Part shown: in pieces, positions 1 to 8,898 of the stretch
How positions within the stretch are numbered: the stretch's first letter is position 1
Layout of the letters: each line of letters begins with the position of its first letter
Made by a program: the position numbers and the translations under genes
From: Pleurocapsa sp. FMAR1
GTDB taxonomy: Bacteria > Cyanobacteriota > Cyanobacteriia > Cyanobacteriales > Xenococcaceae
Assembly (NCBI RefSeq): GCF_963665995.1
Contig: NZ_OY762512.1
Span: forward strand, 1,674,001 to 1,738,000
DNA: 64,000 bases
Direction: 5' to 3'
Notes under the pieces: generated by a model
Told to the model about the DNA's origin: nothing
Seen by the model: the letters and a program-made list of their open reading frames with translations, nothing else
Database searches by the model: none

Positions 1-309
1 AGAATTATTTTCTATTTGCTTATCTTTTTGATTCTTTTTTTCCTTTTCATCTATTGCCTGTAAAGCAAGTCTAAGGCAAGGAATAGTGTCAGAAAGTATT
101 GAGCTTGCCATCATTCCCGAATGTATTTCTAAAATAGCCTTGATATTTGCTTCAAACACTAACCTTTGACCAGGAAATACGACTCGTTCAAAATACCAAT
201 TCGATATATTAGTAATTCTAGCGATCTGAATTTGGCTAGTTGCATTTACATAACAACATAGAATGCTGTCATTTTCATCATTTGGCAGGGGGTCTAAAGT
301 TTGAGACAT
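1..309 (-). CDS. DUF1830 domain protein, C-terminus beyond the window
   Basis: Reverse-strand reading from the ATG at 309 stays open for 103 codons to the left edge. Residues about 17-80 match the small cyanobacterial DUF1830 family as I recall it: an ILCCYVNATSQIQIARI stretch, then NWYFERVVFPGQRLVFEA, then LEIHSGMMASSILSD. The last visible 20 residues are Lys/Glu/Asn-rich and look like a poorly conserved tail. The family has no known function. The gene is transcribed away from the radical SAM gene, with 430 bp between them. The family call is fairly sure; length and stop cannot be seen. Confidence 0.8.
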   Translation of the reverse strand, partial: MSQTLDPLPNDENDSILCCYVNATSQIQIARITNISNWYFERVVFPGQRLVFEANIKAILEIHSGMMASSILSDTIPCLRLALQAIDEKEKKNQKDKQIENNS

Positions 310-739
310 AGCTGTTGAAGAGAGTTGTTTAAAAACGTTTTTTATTGGCTTATATAAGCTAACATTCTCCGATCCCAATTAGTTGTAAAACTAGCTACCG
401 ATGGATATTTGTCTATTCTTTGGTCTGTATCTATAAAGAGTGAAGGTTTCTCTCCAGAAATTTTTTATAATTTTCAAAAAACAGATAAACTTAAGCATAT
501 TTCTGCAAAATTGGGCAACGAAAAACATTATTTTGTAGTTATATCTACAAAAAGCCTACGCCGACTTCAAGAAAAAAATAAGGCTACTTTATAAACATTT
601 TGCAGATTTGGTTGATTGTAGTAGATAATATCGCTAAAGTTAAGTTATATGAATAAATTATTCTCACCGAAAGGTAAAAACAGATATTTGCCTCCCATAA
701 GCTCATAAAGTTTGTAAAAATTAATATTATAATTAAGCT
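310..739. other. intergenic region between divergent genes
   Basis: This AT-rich stretch must carry the promoters of the flanking divergent genes. A short open frame (409-594, TTG start) has no recognisable family and no convincing ribosome binding site, so it is not called. I see no RNA gene or long repeat here. Confidence 0.5.
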
Positions 740-2311
740 ATGACTCAGCGGATTCTCTATGTTCGTCTTCCCTGTAACCCAATTTTTCCAATTGGTGTAG
801 TATATTTAGCCGATCACGTTCATAAGCTGTTTCCTCAAGTTCAGCAGAAAATATTTGATTTGGGTACAGTTCCTCCCTTAGATTTTGATAATGCCTTGGA
901 CAAATGTATTGATGAATTTAAACCATCATTGTTGGTCTTTTCTTGGCGAGATATCCAGATTTATGCACCAGTAGGGGGAAGAGGCGGAAATCCCTTACAA
1001 AACGCCTTTGAATTTTACTATGCCAAAAATCCTCTAATTAAACTTAGAGGGGCGTTAGGTGGTTTAAAAGTAGCTACTGCTTATTATGGAGAACTATGGC
1101 GAAACGTAGGTTTAGTTAAACGGGGACTAAAAAGGGCAAGAAAACATACCCCACAAGCCCGTACTATTGTTGGAGGCGGTGCAGTAAGCGTATTTTACGA
1201 GCAGCTAAAACAAGATTTGCCCAAGGGAACAATTGTTTCTGTTGGAGAAGGAGAACAGTTACTAGAGAAAATTCTAGGCGATCGCGAATTTCGTGACGAA
1301 CGCTGTTATGTGGTAGGAGAAAATAAGATTAGGGAAAGGCTAATTCATGAATGGCCCACCCCCATTGAAAAAAGTGCCTGTAACTACGACTACATTGCCA
1401 CTATTTGGTCTGAATTTGCTTATTATCTCCAAGAAAATGATTTTTACATTGGAGTGCAAACTAAAAGAGGTTGCCCTCATAATTGCTGCTACTGTGTCTA
1501 CACAGTGGTAGAAGGTAAACAGGTAAGAATCAATCCTGCTGATGAAGTAGTCAAAGAAATGCGCCAGCTTTATGAGCGAGGGATTCGCAATTTTTGGTTT
1601 ACAGACGCTCAGTTTATTCCTGCCAAAAAATATATTCCTGATGCCATTGAACTACTCCAAAAAATAGTTGATTCTGGTATGGAAGACATTCATTGGGCAG
1701 CATATATCAGGGCAGACAATGTAACTCCTGAACTAGCCGATTTGATGGTTAAAACAGGAATGAATTACTTTGAGATTGGTATTACCAGCGGTTCGCAAGA
1801 ACTAGTACGTAAGATGCGAATGGGCTATAATCTACGGACTGTTTTACAAAACTGTCGAGATCTCAAAGCAGCAGGCTTTAATGATTTAGTTTCGGTTAAC
1901 TATTCTTTTAACGTTATCGATGAAACCCTGGAAACAATTAAGCAAACTGTTGCCTATCATCGAGAGTTAGAAGCAATTTTTGGTGCAGATAAAGTAGAGC
2001 CTGCAATTTTCTTTATTGGTTTACAACCCCATACTCATTTAGAGGAATATGCCTTTGAGAAAAATATTCTTAAGCCTGGATATAATCCTATGAGCTTGAT
2101 GCCTTGGACAGCCAAAAAATTGCTTTGGAATCCTGAACCATTGGGTTCTTTCTTTGGTGAAGTATGTCTTCAAGCCTGGAAGCAAAACCCTAACGACTTT
2201 GGTAGAGAAGTGATGCAAATCTTAGAAAATAAGTTAGGTAAAGCTCCTCTAGAAGAAGCGTTGACTGCTCCTGTAAAATCAGATCGGCCAAAGATCACTG
2301 TTGCTGTTTAA
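740..2311 (+). CDS. B12-binding-type radical SAM protein (PSII high-light acclimation type)
   Basis: 523 residues. The radical SAM 4Fe-4S motif CxxxCxxC is visible as GCPHNCCYC at about residues 246-254. It is preceded by an N-terminal domain resembling a cobalamin-binding fold, including GGGAVSVF and SVGEGE near residues 145-170. The N-terminal stretch (YVRLPCNPIFPIGVVYLADH) is typical of a cyanobacterial subgroup that databases name photosystem II high light acclimation radical SAM protein; I rely on memory for that name. Older annotations of such proteins as BchE-like cyclases reflect only distant similarity. The reaction is unknown. It stands alone upstream of the DICT gene, 78 bp away. 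Confidence 0.8.
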   Translation: MTQRILYVRLPCNPIFPIGVVYLADHVHKLFPQVQQKIFDLGTVPPLDFDNALDKCIDEFKPSLLVFSWRDIQIYAPVGGRGGNPLQNAFEFYYAKNPLIKLRGALGGLKVATAYYGELWRNVGLVKRGLKRARKHTPQARTIVGGGAVSVFYEQLKQDLPKGTIVSVGEGEQLLEKILGDREFRDERCYVVGENKIRERLIHEWPTPIEKSACNYDYIATIWSEFAYYLQENDFYIGVQTKRGCPHNCCYCVYTVVEGKQVRINPADEVVKEMRQLYERGIRNFWFTDAQFIPAKKYIPDAIELLQKIVDSGMEDIHWAAYIRADNVTPELADLMVKTGMNYFEIGITSGSQELVRKMRMGYNLRTVLQNCRDLKAAGFNDLVSVNYSFNVIDETLETIKQTVAYHRELEAIFGADKVEPAIFFIGLQPHTHLEEYAFEKNILKPGYNPMSLMPWTAKKLLWNPEPLGSFFGEVCLQAWKQNPNDFGREVMQILENKLGKAPLEEALTAPVKSDRPKITVAV

Positions 2312-2389
2312 AAAACATAATATATTCACCTAAAGGTGCATTGTAATTGTATTCAATCGCGCTTTAATTTAATTAACTAATTATTTACT

Positions 2390-3760
2390 ATGCTGGAAGG
2401 TTCAATATTACAAAGATTAGACGAAGCTCATCGTCACGGTAAACGACCTTTGAACTTGGGAGTTTATTACAAAAACACTTTAGTTGCTCTATGTCATGCG
2501 CTAGAGGACTTCATTTTGGATTCAAATAACCCACCTCTGATGGTAACAGCTTTTCAGCGTGGTAAATGGTATTTAGAAGAAGCCGATCGCTACAATGATC
2601 TGGCAGACAAATCAAATCATGTAGTCATAATGGCAACTCCCGACGCTGGGTTTGATAGCCATCCTACTAGCAAGAAAGAAAATGTATCCCTAGTCGATCT
2701 CAAGCCAGAAGACCCTGTTGCCGAAGAGTGGCATTTGATGATTCTTTCCCCTACTTACACAGCTATGGTGTTGTGTCAAGAACTGTCGGATGCTGATTAT
2801 GGTAATAACAAACCCCAAAAAGATTTAGAGCGAAAATTCTATGGCTTTTGGACGTTTGAACCGAAGTTAGTGCGCGAAACAGTCGAATTAGCTATCGATC
2901 ATATAAGAGGCTACGATCCAAAATTGGCTGAAATAATGACAACCAAAGTAGCTAAAATGACTGCTGAGTCGGGTACAAGACAAAGAGATGACTTAGATGC
3001 AGTGGTGTCTCAAGTAGTCAAGTATCTGCAGGACTCCAAAAAAACTCTCCATCAACCACAAGGTTCTAGTTTCCAAGGTTTTAAAGATTTGGATGAAAAT
3101 ATTGTGTCTAACGAGATGCAGGCTTTTCTCCGCATGGCACAGTTGTTAGATACTACTGACGTTAGTAATCCCATGGCTGCATCTGAAGTGGCAACAATGG
3201 CTGAAGCAATGTCACAATTATTAGATCTTCCTGCGTGGCAGGCAAAACGGCTTTATCTATCGGCATTATTGCACCGCGTTGGGCTACCTGAGGTCACAAA
3301 AAGCCGTAACAGACAGTCTCAAGCACAAGCAGAAACTTTAGATCATAGTGAGTTTTTGCCTAAAGCTTCTGTTTTACGAGTTATGCCCCAATTAGAGGCA
3401 ATATCAAAAATACTTATCCACCAAAGAGAAGCCTGGGATGGTTCGGGAATTCCTACAGGGATAGCTTATGATGCTATTCCTGTAGAATCGAGAATCTTGT
3501 GTTTGCTGGCAGACTTTCAGCAAAAAATGAAGGCATACAAGCAATATTCTTTGGATAAAAATCCGGCTGCTAAAGCTTTGGAAGATTGTCATACCTTAGC
3601 AGGTAAAAGATACGATCCTAAACTATTAGATGCTTTATCACTTTTAGTTATGGGTATGCAGCAGGGTATGACTCTTGAGACTTATCGACCTAAAATTGCT
3701 ACTGGAATGTGGTTAGTAGATTCTGAAAATGCTCGTAAAAATAAGACAAGATCTTCTTGA
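2390..3760 (+). CDS. DICT sensory domain protein with degenerate HD-GYP-like domain
   Basis: 456 residues. The first 190 residues look like a DICT domain, a sensor module often joined to diguanylate cyclases and two-component proteins; LGVYYKNTLVALCHALEDF and a long WHLMILSPTYTAMVLCQEL segment support this. The C-terminal half resembles an HD-GYP phosphohydrolase: LLHRVGLPE near residue 298 is where LLHDIGK is expected, and HQREAWDGSGIPTG near residue 343 matches the second metal-binding motif. The HD pair is replaced by His-Arg, so catalysis is doubtful and the domain may only bind a ligand or partner. It probably acts in cytoplasmic signalling. Confidence 0.75.
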   Translation: MLEGSILQRLDEAHRHGKRPLNLGVYYKNTLVALCHALEDFILDSNNPPLMVTAFQRGKWYLEEADRYNDLADKSNHVVIMATPDAGFDSHPTSKKENVSLVDLKPEDPVAEEWHLMILSPTYTAMVLCQELSDADYGNNKPQKDLERKFYGFWTFEPKLVRETVELAIDHIRGYDPKLAEIMTTKVAKMTAESGTRQRDDLDAVVSQVVKYLQDSKKTLHQPQGSSFQGFKDLDENIVSNEMQAFLRMAQLLDTTDVSNPMAASEVATMAEAMSQLLDLPAWQAKRLYLSALLHRVGLPEVTKSRNRQSQAQAETLDHSEFLPKASVLRVMPQLEAISKILIHQREAWDGSGIPTGIAYDAIPVESRILCLLADFQQKMKAYKQYSLDKNPAAKALEDCHTLAGKRYDPKLLDALSLLVMGMQQGMTLETYRPKIATGMWLVDSENARKNKTRSS

Positions 3761-3846
3761 ACAATTTAAGGCTTATGTCTTAAAGCTTAAAGCCTAGAGC
3801 TTTTAAATAAAATCTATCTTTAATAAATACCGAAGCAACATTTACA

Positions 3847-4488
3847 ATGACCGTAGAACAAATTCGCACAGGACAACAAAAGCACTTTCCTGGTATAGAT
3901 TTAGAAGATGAAGAGTTAGATAATTGTCAACTAGAAAAAATTAACTTGGCTGGGGCAAATTTAGTCGGAGTCGATTTCTCTCACTCTAATCTCAAAGGAG
4001 CAAGATTGGATGGAGCAAATCTTCTAGGAGCTAATTTTAAGCTAGCAGATCTTCGAGCAAATCTTTTGGGTGCTAATTTAATGCAGGCCGATCTTAGTAA
4101 TGCGGATTTACGCGGTAGTAATCTACGGGGAGCAAACTTAATGGGGGCAAAATTGTCTCAAGCTTCTCTTTCTGGAGCATTTTTGAGTGGAGCCAATTTA
4201 ACTGGAGTTAATTTAAAAGGGGTGGATTTACGCGGTGCAGATTTGCGAGGAGTAAACCTCAATAGTGCTAATCTCAAAGGCGCAAACTTGTCTCAAGCTG
4301 ATTTGCAGGGGGCAAACCTCAGCGATACAAACTTAGAAGAAGCTGATTTAAGAGGCGCAAACTTGGCTGGTGCAGATTTATCGGGGGCTAATCTACTTTG
4401 TGCTGAATTAGAAGGTAGTAATTTAAATGGTGCTAACCTAGAGCGAGCCTGTATGTTGGGTACTGATTTCTCAAAAAATAAAACTTGA
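3847..4488 (+). CDS. pentapeptide repeat protein
   Basis: 213 residues, almost entirely A(D/N)LxG-type pentapeptides from about residue 35 to 205, which would form a right-handed quadrilateral beta helix of about 34 coils. A short acidic N-terminal leader precedes the repeats. There is no signal peptide or membrane segment, so a cytoplasmic location is likely. Such proteins are very common in cyanobacteria and most have no known role. The ATG lies 86 bp after the DICT gene on the same strand. Confidence 0.9.
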   Translation: MTVEQIRTGQQKHFPGIDLEDEELDNCQLEKINLAGANLVGVDFSHSNLKGARLDGANLLGANFKLADLRANLLGANLMQADLSNADLRGSNLRGANLMGAKLSQASLSGAFLSGANLTGVNLKGVDLRGADLRGVNLNSANLKGANLSQADLQGANLSDTNLEEADLRGANLAGADLSGANLLCAELEGSNLNGANLERACMLGTDFSKNKT

Positions 4489-4609
4489 GAGAGGATACTA
4501 GATCACTTTTAAGTACCTAATTGTTTAATTATTAGTATATTTTCTTAAAACCAACTAAGAAAGTAGAATATTTGTTCTATAGTTATGCTGTAAGAATCCA
4601 AAGTGATTA

Positions 4610-6547
4610 ATGGCAGAAATAAACAACTTACCTCCAGCTAGTATCGAGGCGGAAGAGGCAATCCTGGGTGGCATCCTGTTCGATCCAGAAGCAATTACTA
4701 GAGTAGCAGAACTAGTAGTTAAAAATGCTTTTTATGTCAAAGCTCATCAAGAGATTTATCAGGCTGCACTAACTCTTAATAGCAAAGGAAAACCGACAGA
4801 TTTTATTGCTCTCAGTACTTACTTGAGCGATCGCGATTTACTAGAACAGGTTGGCGGTACTACCAAGCTGGCACAGTTGCTTAACCGTACTGTGTCGGCG
4901 GTAAATATCGATCGCTATGCCAACCTGATCATGGAAAAGTATATCCGTCGTCAGTTAATTACTTCAGGACATGAAATTGTCGATCTTGGCTACGATAACG
5001 CCACCGAATTAGAAGTAGTCTTAGATTCTGCCGAACAAAAAATATTTCGCCTAACTCAAGAACGTCCTCAAGAGGGTTTAGTTCCTATTGCCGAAACTCT
5101 CGTCAATACCTTTAATACCATTGAGGAACTACATCAGAATACAGCTTTACCTGGTGTTCCTTCTGGTTACTATGATTTGGATGCCATGACTAGCGGTTTT
5201 AGTCGTTCTGATTTAATTATTATCGCTGGCAGACCATCAATGGGAAAGACGGCGTTTGCTTTATGTGTGGCTTCTAACATTGCTAGAAATTCCAAATTAC
5301 CCATCGCTGTGTTTAGTTTAGAAATGTCGCGGGAACAGTTAACCCAAAGACTGTTATCTAGTGAGGCAAGGATTCCTAGTAACCGCTTACGTTCGGGTAG
5401 AATTGCTCAAAATGAGTTTGGACAGTTGATTGATGGGGTAGAGAAGCTGTCAGAATTGCCAATATATATCGACGATACGGCTAACTTAACTGTAATGCAA
5501 ATGCGATCGCAAGTCCGTCGTCTCCAAGCACAGCAAAAAGATCCTTTAGGCTTAGTGATGATCGACTATCTTCAGCTAATGGAAGGAGGCGATAATGACA
5601 ACCGCGTACAGCAGCTATCGAAGATGACGCGGAGTTTAAAAGGTTTAGCTAGGGAATTAAACGTGCCAATTGTAGCTTTATCTCAGCTAAGTCGTGGAGT
5701 AGAACAAAGAACCAATAAACGCCCGATGTTATCTGACTTGAGAGAGTCTGGTTGCTTGTCTGGAGATAGCTTGATTACGATGGTTGACACTGGGCGAAGA
5801 GTTCCAATTAAAGATTTAGTTGGGAAGTCGGGTTTTAGCGTGTGGGCATTAAATCAAGCTAGCCAAAAAATTGAACCAGCATTAGTTAGTCGGGCTTTTG
5901 CTACAGGAATTAAATCTGTTTTTAGTTTACAAACTGCTTTAGGGCGTAAAATTTGCGCTACAGCAAATCATCGGTTTTTGACGGGAGGAAATGGCTCTGT
6001 TCAAGAGCCATATTCCACTCCCGTCGTGACTATTCACGGCTGGAAAAGATTAGATGAATTAGTTGTAGGAGACTATTTAGCTGTCCCTCGAATATTGTTT
6101 AGTTCTTCTTTATTAACTATCAGTCAATTAGGAAATAATTATTGTGGTACTAGTCTTTACAAACAAAACGTCAGTAGAGAAAGGGCAAGTAAATTAGCTA
6201 CCGTAGTTAAATCTCAAGAAATTGAAAACTTAGCAGACAGTGACTTATATTGGGACAAAGTCATCTCAATTGAGGCTGAAGGAAAAACTGAAGTTTTTGA
6301 TTTGACTATTCCTATCCATCACAATTTTATTGCTAACGATATAGTAGTTCACAATTCCATTGAGCAAGACGCGGATTTAGTGATGATGATTTATCGTGAT
6401 GAGTATTATAATCCTGATACTCCAGATCGAGGCATCACCGAAGTTAGTATAGTTAAACACCGTAATGGCCCAGTGGGAACAGTCAAATTATTATTTAACG
6501 CTGAACTTACTAAATTTGAAAGTTTAGCTAAACCAGGAGGATATTAA
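4610..6547 (+). CDS. dnaB: replicative DNA helicase DnaB with in-frame intein
   Basis: 645 residues, of which 444 are helicase and 201 are intein. DnaB is the hexameric helicase at the replication fork. Visible parts: the N-terminal helical domain (SIEAEEAILGGILFD), Walker A GRPSMGKT near residues 207-214, Walker B-type LVMIDYLQLM near 316, and the LSQLSRGVEQR arm motif. The intein sits between RESG and SIEQDADLVMM, the same site as the well-known Synechocystis DnaB intein. Splicing is needed for an active helicase because the insertion splits the conserved RecA core. Start at ATG 4610, with AATC-rich leader and no strong Shine-Dalgarno. Confidence 0.97.
   Translation: MAEINNLPPASIEAEEAILGGILFDPEAITRVAELVVKNAFYVKAHQEIYQAALTLNSKGKPTDFIALSTYLSDRDLLEQVGGTTKLAQLLNRTVSAVNIDRYANLIMEKYIRRQLITSGHEIVDLGYDNATELEVVLDSAEQKIFRLTQERPQEGLVPIAETLVNTFNTIEELHQNTALPGVPSGYYDLDAMTSGFSRSDLIIIAGRPSMGKTAFALCVASNIARNSKLPIAVFSLEMSREQLTQRLLSSEARIPSNRLRSGRIAQNEFGQLIDGVEKLSELPIYIDDTANLTVMQMRSQVRRLQAQQKDPLGLVMIDYLQLMEGGDNDNRVQQLSKMTRSLKGLARELNVPIVALSQLSRGVEQRTNKRPMLSDLRESGCLSGDSLITMVDTGRRVPIKDLVGKSGFSVWALNQASQKIEPALVSRAFATGIKSVFSLQTALGRKICATANHRFLTGGNGSVQEPYSTPVVTIHGWKRLDELVVGDYLAVPRILFSSSLLTISQLGNNYCGTSLYKQNVSRERASKLATVVKSQEIENLADSDLYWDKVISIEAEGKTEVFDLTIPIHHNFIANDIVVHNSIEQDADLVMMIYRDEYYNPDTPDRGITEVSIVKHRNGPVGTVKLLFNAELTKFESLAKPGGY
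5753..6355 (+). other. DnaB mini-intein with eroded endonuclease region
   Basis: Residues 382-582 of the dnaB product. Splicing signals are intact: Cys1 in CLSGDSLI, block B TANHRF, block F VFDLTIPIHHNFIAND, terminal VVHN, and Ser as the first extein residue. The full Synechocystis relative is about 429 residues with a LAGLIDADG endonuclease; here only about 60 residues lie between the splicing halves, and no LAGLIDADG motif is visible. A segment with SRERASKLATVVKSQEIENL looks like a leftover of the endonuclease flank. I infer it can splice but no longer home. Confidence 0.93.
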
Positions 6548-6559
6548 AGTTGTGTCCCT

Positions 6560-8002
6560 TTAATGATTTTCTTGAACAGCATTATATTGCTTCTCTGTGA
6601 TGCGTCCAGCCTCGTATAAAGTATCGGTAATTTCCGAAATACTCAGAACTGAGTGAGCGCGATAACCATTATCTGCTAGGCGATCTTTTACTCCACCTTC
6701 GTGATCGATAAACACCACAATATCTTCAATCTTTAAACCAGCAGATTTGAGCTTTTCTGCCCCTTCCATCACGCTTTTGCCACTAATTAAGATGTCGTCA
6801 ATCACGACTACCTTTTCTCCTGGATTAAAACCACCTTCAATCAAACGTCGAGTACCATGAGCTTTTACTTCTTTGCGGGGAAAAATCATCGGACGCTGAA
6901 GATTTAACGCTAGTCCTGTTGCTGTGGGCAATGCACCATAGGGAATACCTGCAATCCGATCGAATTCTAGGTTCTGCACTATATCGCCGTAGGCACTTAA
7001 AACCTGATTAAAAATTTGCGGATTAGAAATTATTTTACGCAGATCTATATAGTAAGAAAAAGTTGCTCCCGAAGCCTGGACATATTCTCCAAATAGCAAG
7101 CAGCCAATGTCAAATAGCTGAAGAATCAGAGACTGATAAGGATGCTGATTAAGCAGACATACATTTGGTGTCCAAAGCTGACAGCTTGACCCCTGCTTGA
7201 TTCTTAACTCTCGATACTTGTTAACATTTTGATTAAGTTGTGCAACCTCGGCAGCAAGATTATTTGTAGCCAAAAAGTCTTGGGGAATGGGAATTAGTAA
7301 TCCTTCACCATTGTCATCTAACCCTGTATTGAGCAGGGATTCAAAATTATTCTTACTCCAAAGACTACGAAGTAGAATTGTCCTTTCTGGTGCGATCGCT
7401 CTAATTCTACTTAATATTTCAGGATTAGTTGTCCCTACTTCTAGATATAGCTGTTTTGGAGTTGCCCAAGTTTGAGCTTCTTTGACTACCTGTAAGTAAA
7501 ATGGATTTTCTAAACTAGGATATCTTTGCAGTTTTTCCGCTTGAGGATTAGAAGTATGACTGAGGATAAATACGGCTTTATCTGAATAAACTAAAAAAGG
7601 TGCAGCATGATCTTGTCCTGCAAAGGGAGTCAGAGTTACCGCATCTACCTGCCAGCGAGCAAAAATAGTTTCAGCAAAGACAGTACTAGTATTGAGATCG
7701 CTGTGTTTGGCATCCAAGATGATGGGAATTGCTGAGGGAATAGCCAACAAAATACGCTCTAATAACTGTAACCCTTCAATTCCTAACGCTTGATAAAAAC
7801 CCAGAGTTGGTTTGTAGGCGCAAACGCGATCGTTAGTTGATTCAATTACCCACAATAACCAAGCTTCTATAGAGCTAATTAGATTATCGTCATCTTTTTT
7901 TAGATAGTCAGGAGGCATCATTTCAGGATTAGGATCGAGTCCCACAACCAAGAGACTATTATTCGTGGCGATCGCCTGATTGAGTTTGTCAGCAAAATTC
8001 AT
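6560..8002 (-). CDS. pyrF-pyrE: bifunctional OMP decarboxylase / orotate phosphoribosyltransferase
   Basis: 480 residues joining the last two steps of UMP synthesis. The N-terminal half is a class-2 PyrF-type decarboxylase: LVVGLDPNPEMMP at the start and the catalytic Asp/Lys cluster DAKHSDLNTSTV near residue 98. The C-terminal part is PyrE, with the PRPP loop VVVIDDILISGKS near residue 408 and IPYGALPTATGLA before it. The order F-E is opposite to the animal UMP synthase and is known in cyanobacteria. It ends 12 bp from the dnaB stop, tail to tail. pyrD lies at the far right of the window. Confidence 0.95.
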   Translation of the reverse strand: MNFADKLNQAIATNNSLLVVGLDPNPEMMPPDYLKKDDDNLISSIEAWLLWVIESTNDRVCAYKPTLGFYQALGIEGLQLLERILLAIPSAIPIILDAKHSDLNTSTVFAETIFARWQVDAVTLTPFAGQDHAAPFLVYSDKAVFILSHTSNPQAEKLQRYPSLENPFYLQVVKEAQTWATPKQLYLEVGTTNPEILSRIRAIAPERTILLRSLWSKNNFESLLNTGLDDNGEGLLIPIPQDFLATNNLAAEVAQLNQNVNKYRELRIKQGSSCQLWTPNVCLLNQHPYQSLILQLFDIGCLLFGEYVQASGATFSYYIDLRKIISNPQIFNQVLSAYGDIVQNLEFDRIAGIPYGALPTATGLALNLQRPMIFPRKEVKAHGTRRLIEGGFNPGEKVVVIDDILISGKSVMEGAEKLKSAGLKIEDIVVFIDHEGGVKDRLADNGYRAHSVLSISEITDTLYEAGRITEKQYNAVQENH

Positions 8003-8102
8003 TTTCGTTTAAATTGGATAATCCCCTCATGAAATTATTCAGCAGTATCAGCGTGGGATTAAAAGAGTTAGTGGATTAAGTTTATCATTTGCCACCTTTG
8101 CT

Positions 8103-8504
8103 TCAGTCAAAAAATGTTGCAGCAGAAACTTGAAATCGTTCTGCTAACATTTGAATCTGTCTTACGTTTAACTTCCGTTTGTCATTGAAAATTTCTGAAA
8201 CAACTCCCTGAGAACCTATTTCTGGCAAATCAGATTGTGATAAAGAATGTTCTTCCATTAGGTAAATTAAAGCGTCTATTCCCTTGCAGTCTGGCAGTGG
8301 AGAATGTTCATTATCATAAGCTTCAATTAATATCGCCAAAGTATCCAGTAAGCTATAAAGAGGATGAGATTCATCATCCCCTACTTCCTCAAGCAGAACG
8401 TTAAGTCTCTCTACCGCTTCGTCGTATTCTTGCTCATTGCTAATTGTTAAATAAGGCGCGATTGTCTTCCATTGTCGTTTTAATTCTGGTGCAATAACTG
8501 TCAT
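8103..8504 (-). CDS. higA: HigA-type antitoxin / HTH regulator
   Basis: 133 residues from ATG 8504. The C-terminal third is a helix-turn-helix of HigA type (LSQSDLPEIGSQGVVSEIF, then LNVRQIQMLAERFQVS). I choose ATG 8504 rather than an in-frame TTG at 8513 because its ATG overlaps the TGA of the upstream higB remnant as ATGA, a classic TA junction. The antitoxin normally neutralises HigB and represses the operon; here the toxin is only a fragment, so this is an orphan antitoxin. Confidence 0.85.
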   Translation of the reverse strand: MTVIAPELKRQWKTIAPYLTISNEQEYDEAVERLNVLLEEVGDDESHPLYSLLDTLAILIEAYDNEHSPLPDCKGIDALIYLMEEHSLSQSDLPEIGSQGVVSEIFNDKRKLNVRQIQMLAERFQVSAATFFD

Positions 8505-8584
8505 AATTTCCAATTATCCTTATCGTATTCAGCGTGAGTTAATATATGGCGAATGTAGACTTTTTCGGTTAAAAAAAGATCGTG
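8501..8584 (-). pseudogene. 3' remnant of a higB toxin gene
   Basis: Reading upstream from the higA start gives a 27-codon open end with VYIRHILTHAEYDK, the conserved C-terminal strand of HigB mRNA interferases, followed by TGA overlapping the higA ATG. The 5' two thirds of the gene is missing: from about 8570 upward the DNA is the 3' end of the cupin gene. The toxin is therefore truncated and presumably dead. Its 5' end in the listed coordinates is approximate, because the frame simply runs into the cupin gene. Confidence 0.8.
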
Positions 8585-8898
8585 AGCCAAATACAGGGAG
8601 GTTCAGTACTGGTATACTCAACTCGATGTTTTTGATGAGCAGGAATAAATAGATAATCCCCTGTGGTTAGCTTAATATGAGAACCGTCTTCATAACCAAG
8701 TTTTCCTTCTCCTTGAAAGACAATTAACCATTCATCTCGCTCTTGGTCATACCATTCTCCTTCTGGGGTAATCTGTCCTGTAGAAACTACTTTTTCAACC
8801 AGAACGTTATCATTATCTACCAACGCCTCGAATAGTTCTTCTTGAGGTAATTTAGTTGGCAAATCAAATATATTTCTTATTCTTTCCTTATTCTTCAT
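8569..8898 (-). CDS. small cupin-domain protein
   Basis: 109 residues with a single cupin fold: GEGKLGYEDGSHIKLTTGDYLFIPAHQKHRV carries the second cupin motif (GDxxxxPxxxxH), and EWLIVFQGEG lies before it. Metal binding by the histidines is likely; the substrate is unknown. Its start overlaps the 3' end of hpnA by 11 bp, so both are probably translated from one transcript. Its stop lies within the higB remnant. Length is normal for the family. Confidence 0.85.
   Translation of the reverse strand: MKNKERIRNIFDLPTKLPQEELFEALVDNDNVLVEKVVSTGQITPEGEWYDQERDEWLIVFQGEGKLGYEDGSHIKLTTGDYLFIPAHQKHRVEYTSTEPPCIWLTIFF

Noticed and set aside
409-594. 61-codon open frame with a TTG start in the first intergenic region
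   Set aside because: No recognisable family, no good ribosome binding site and AT-driven composition; kept only as part of the gap description.
740-2311. Annotation of the radical SAM protein as the anaerobic Mg-protoporphyrin cyclase BchE
   Set aside because: Only the shared B12/radical SAM layout supports it; the specific N-terminal pattern fits a different cyanobacterial subgroup.
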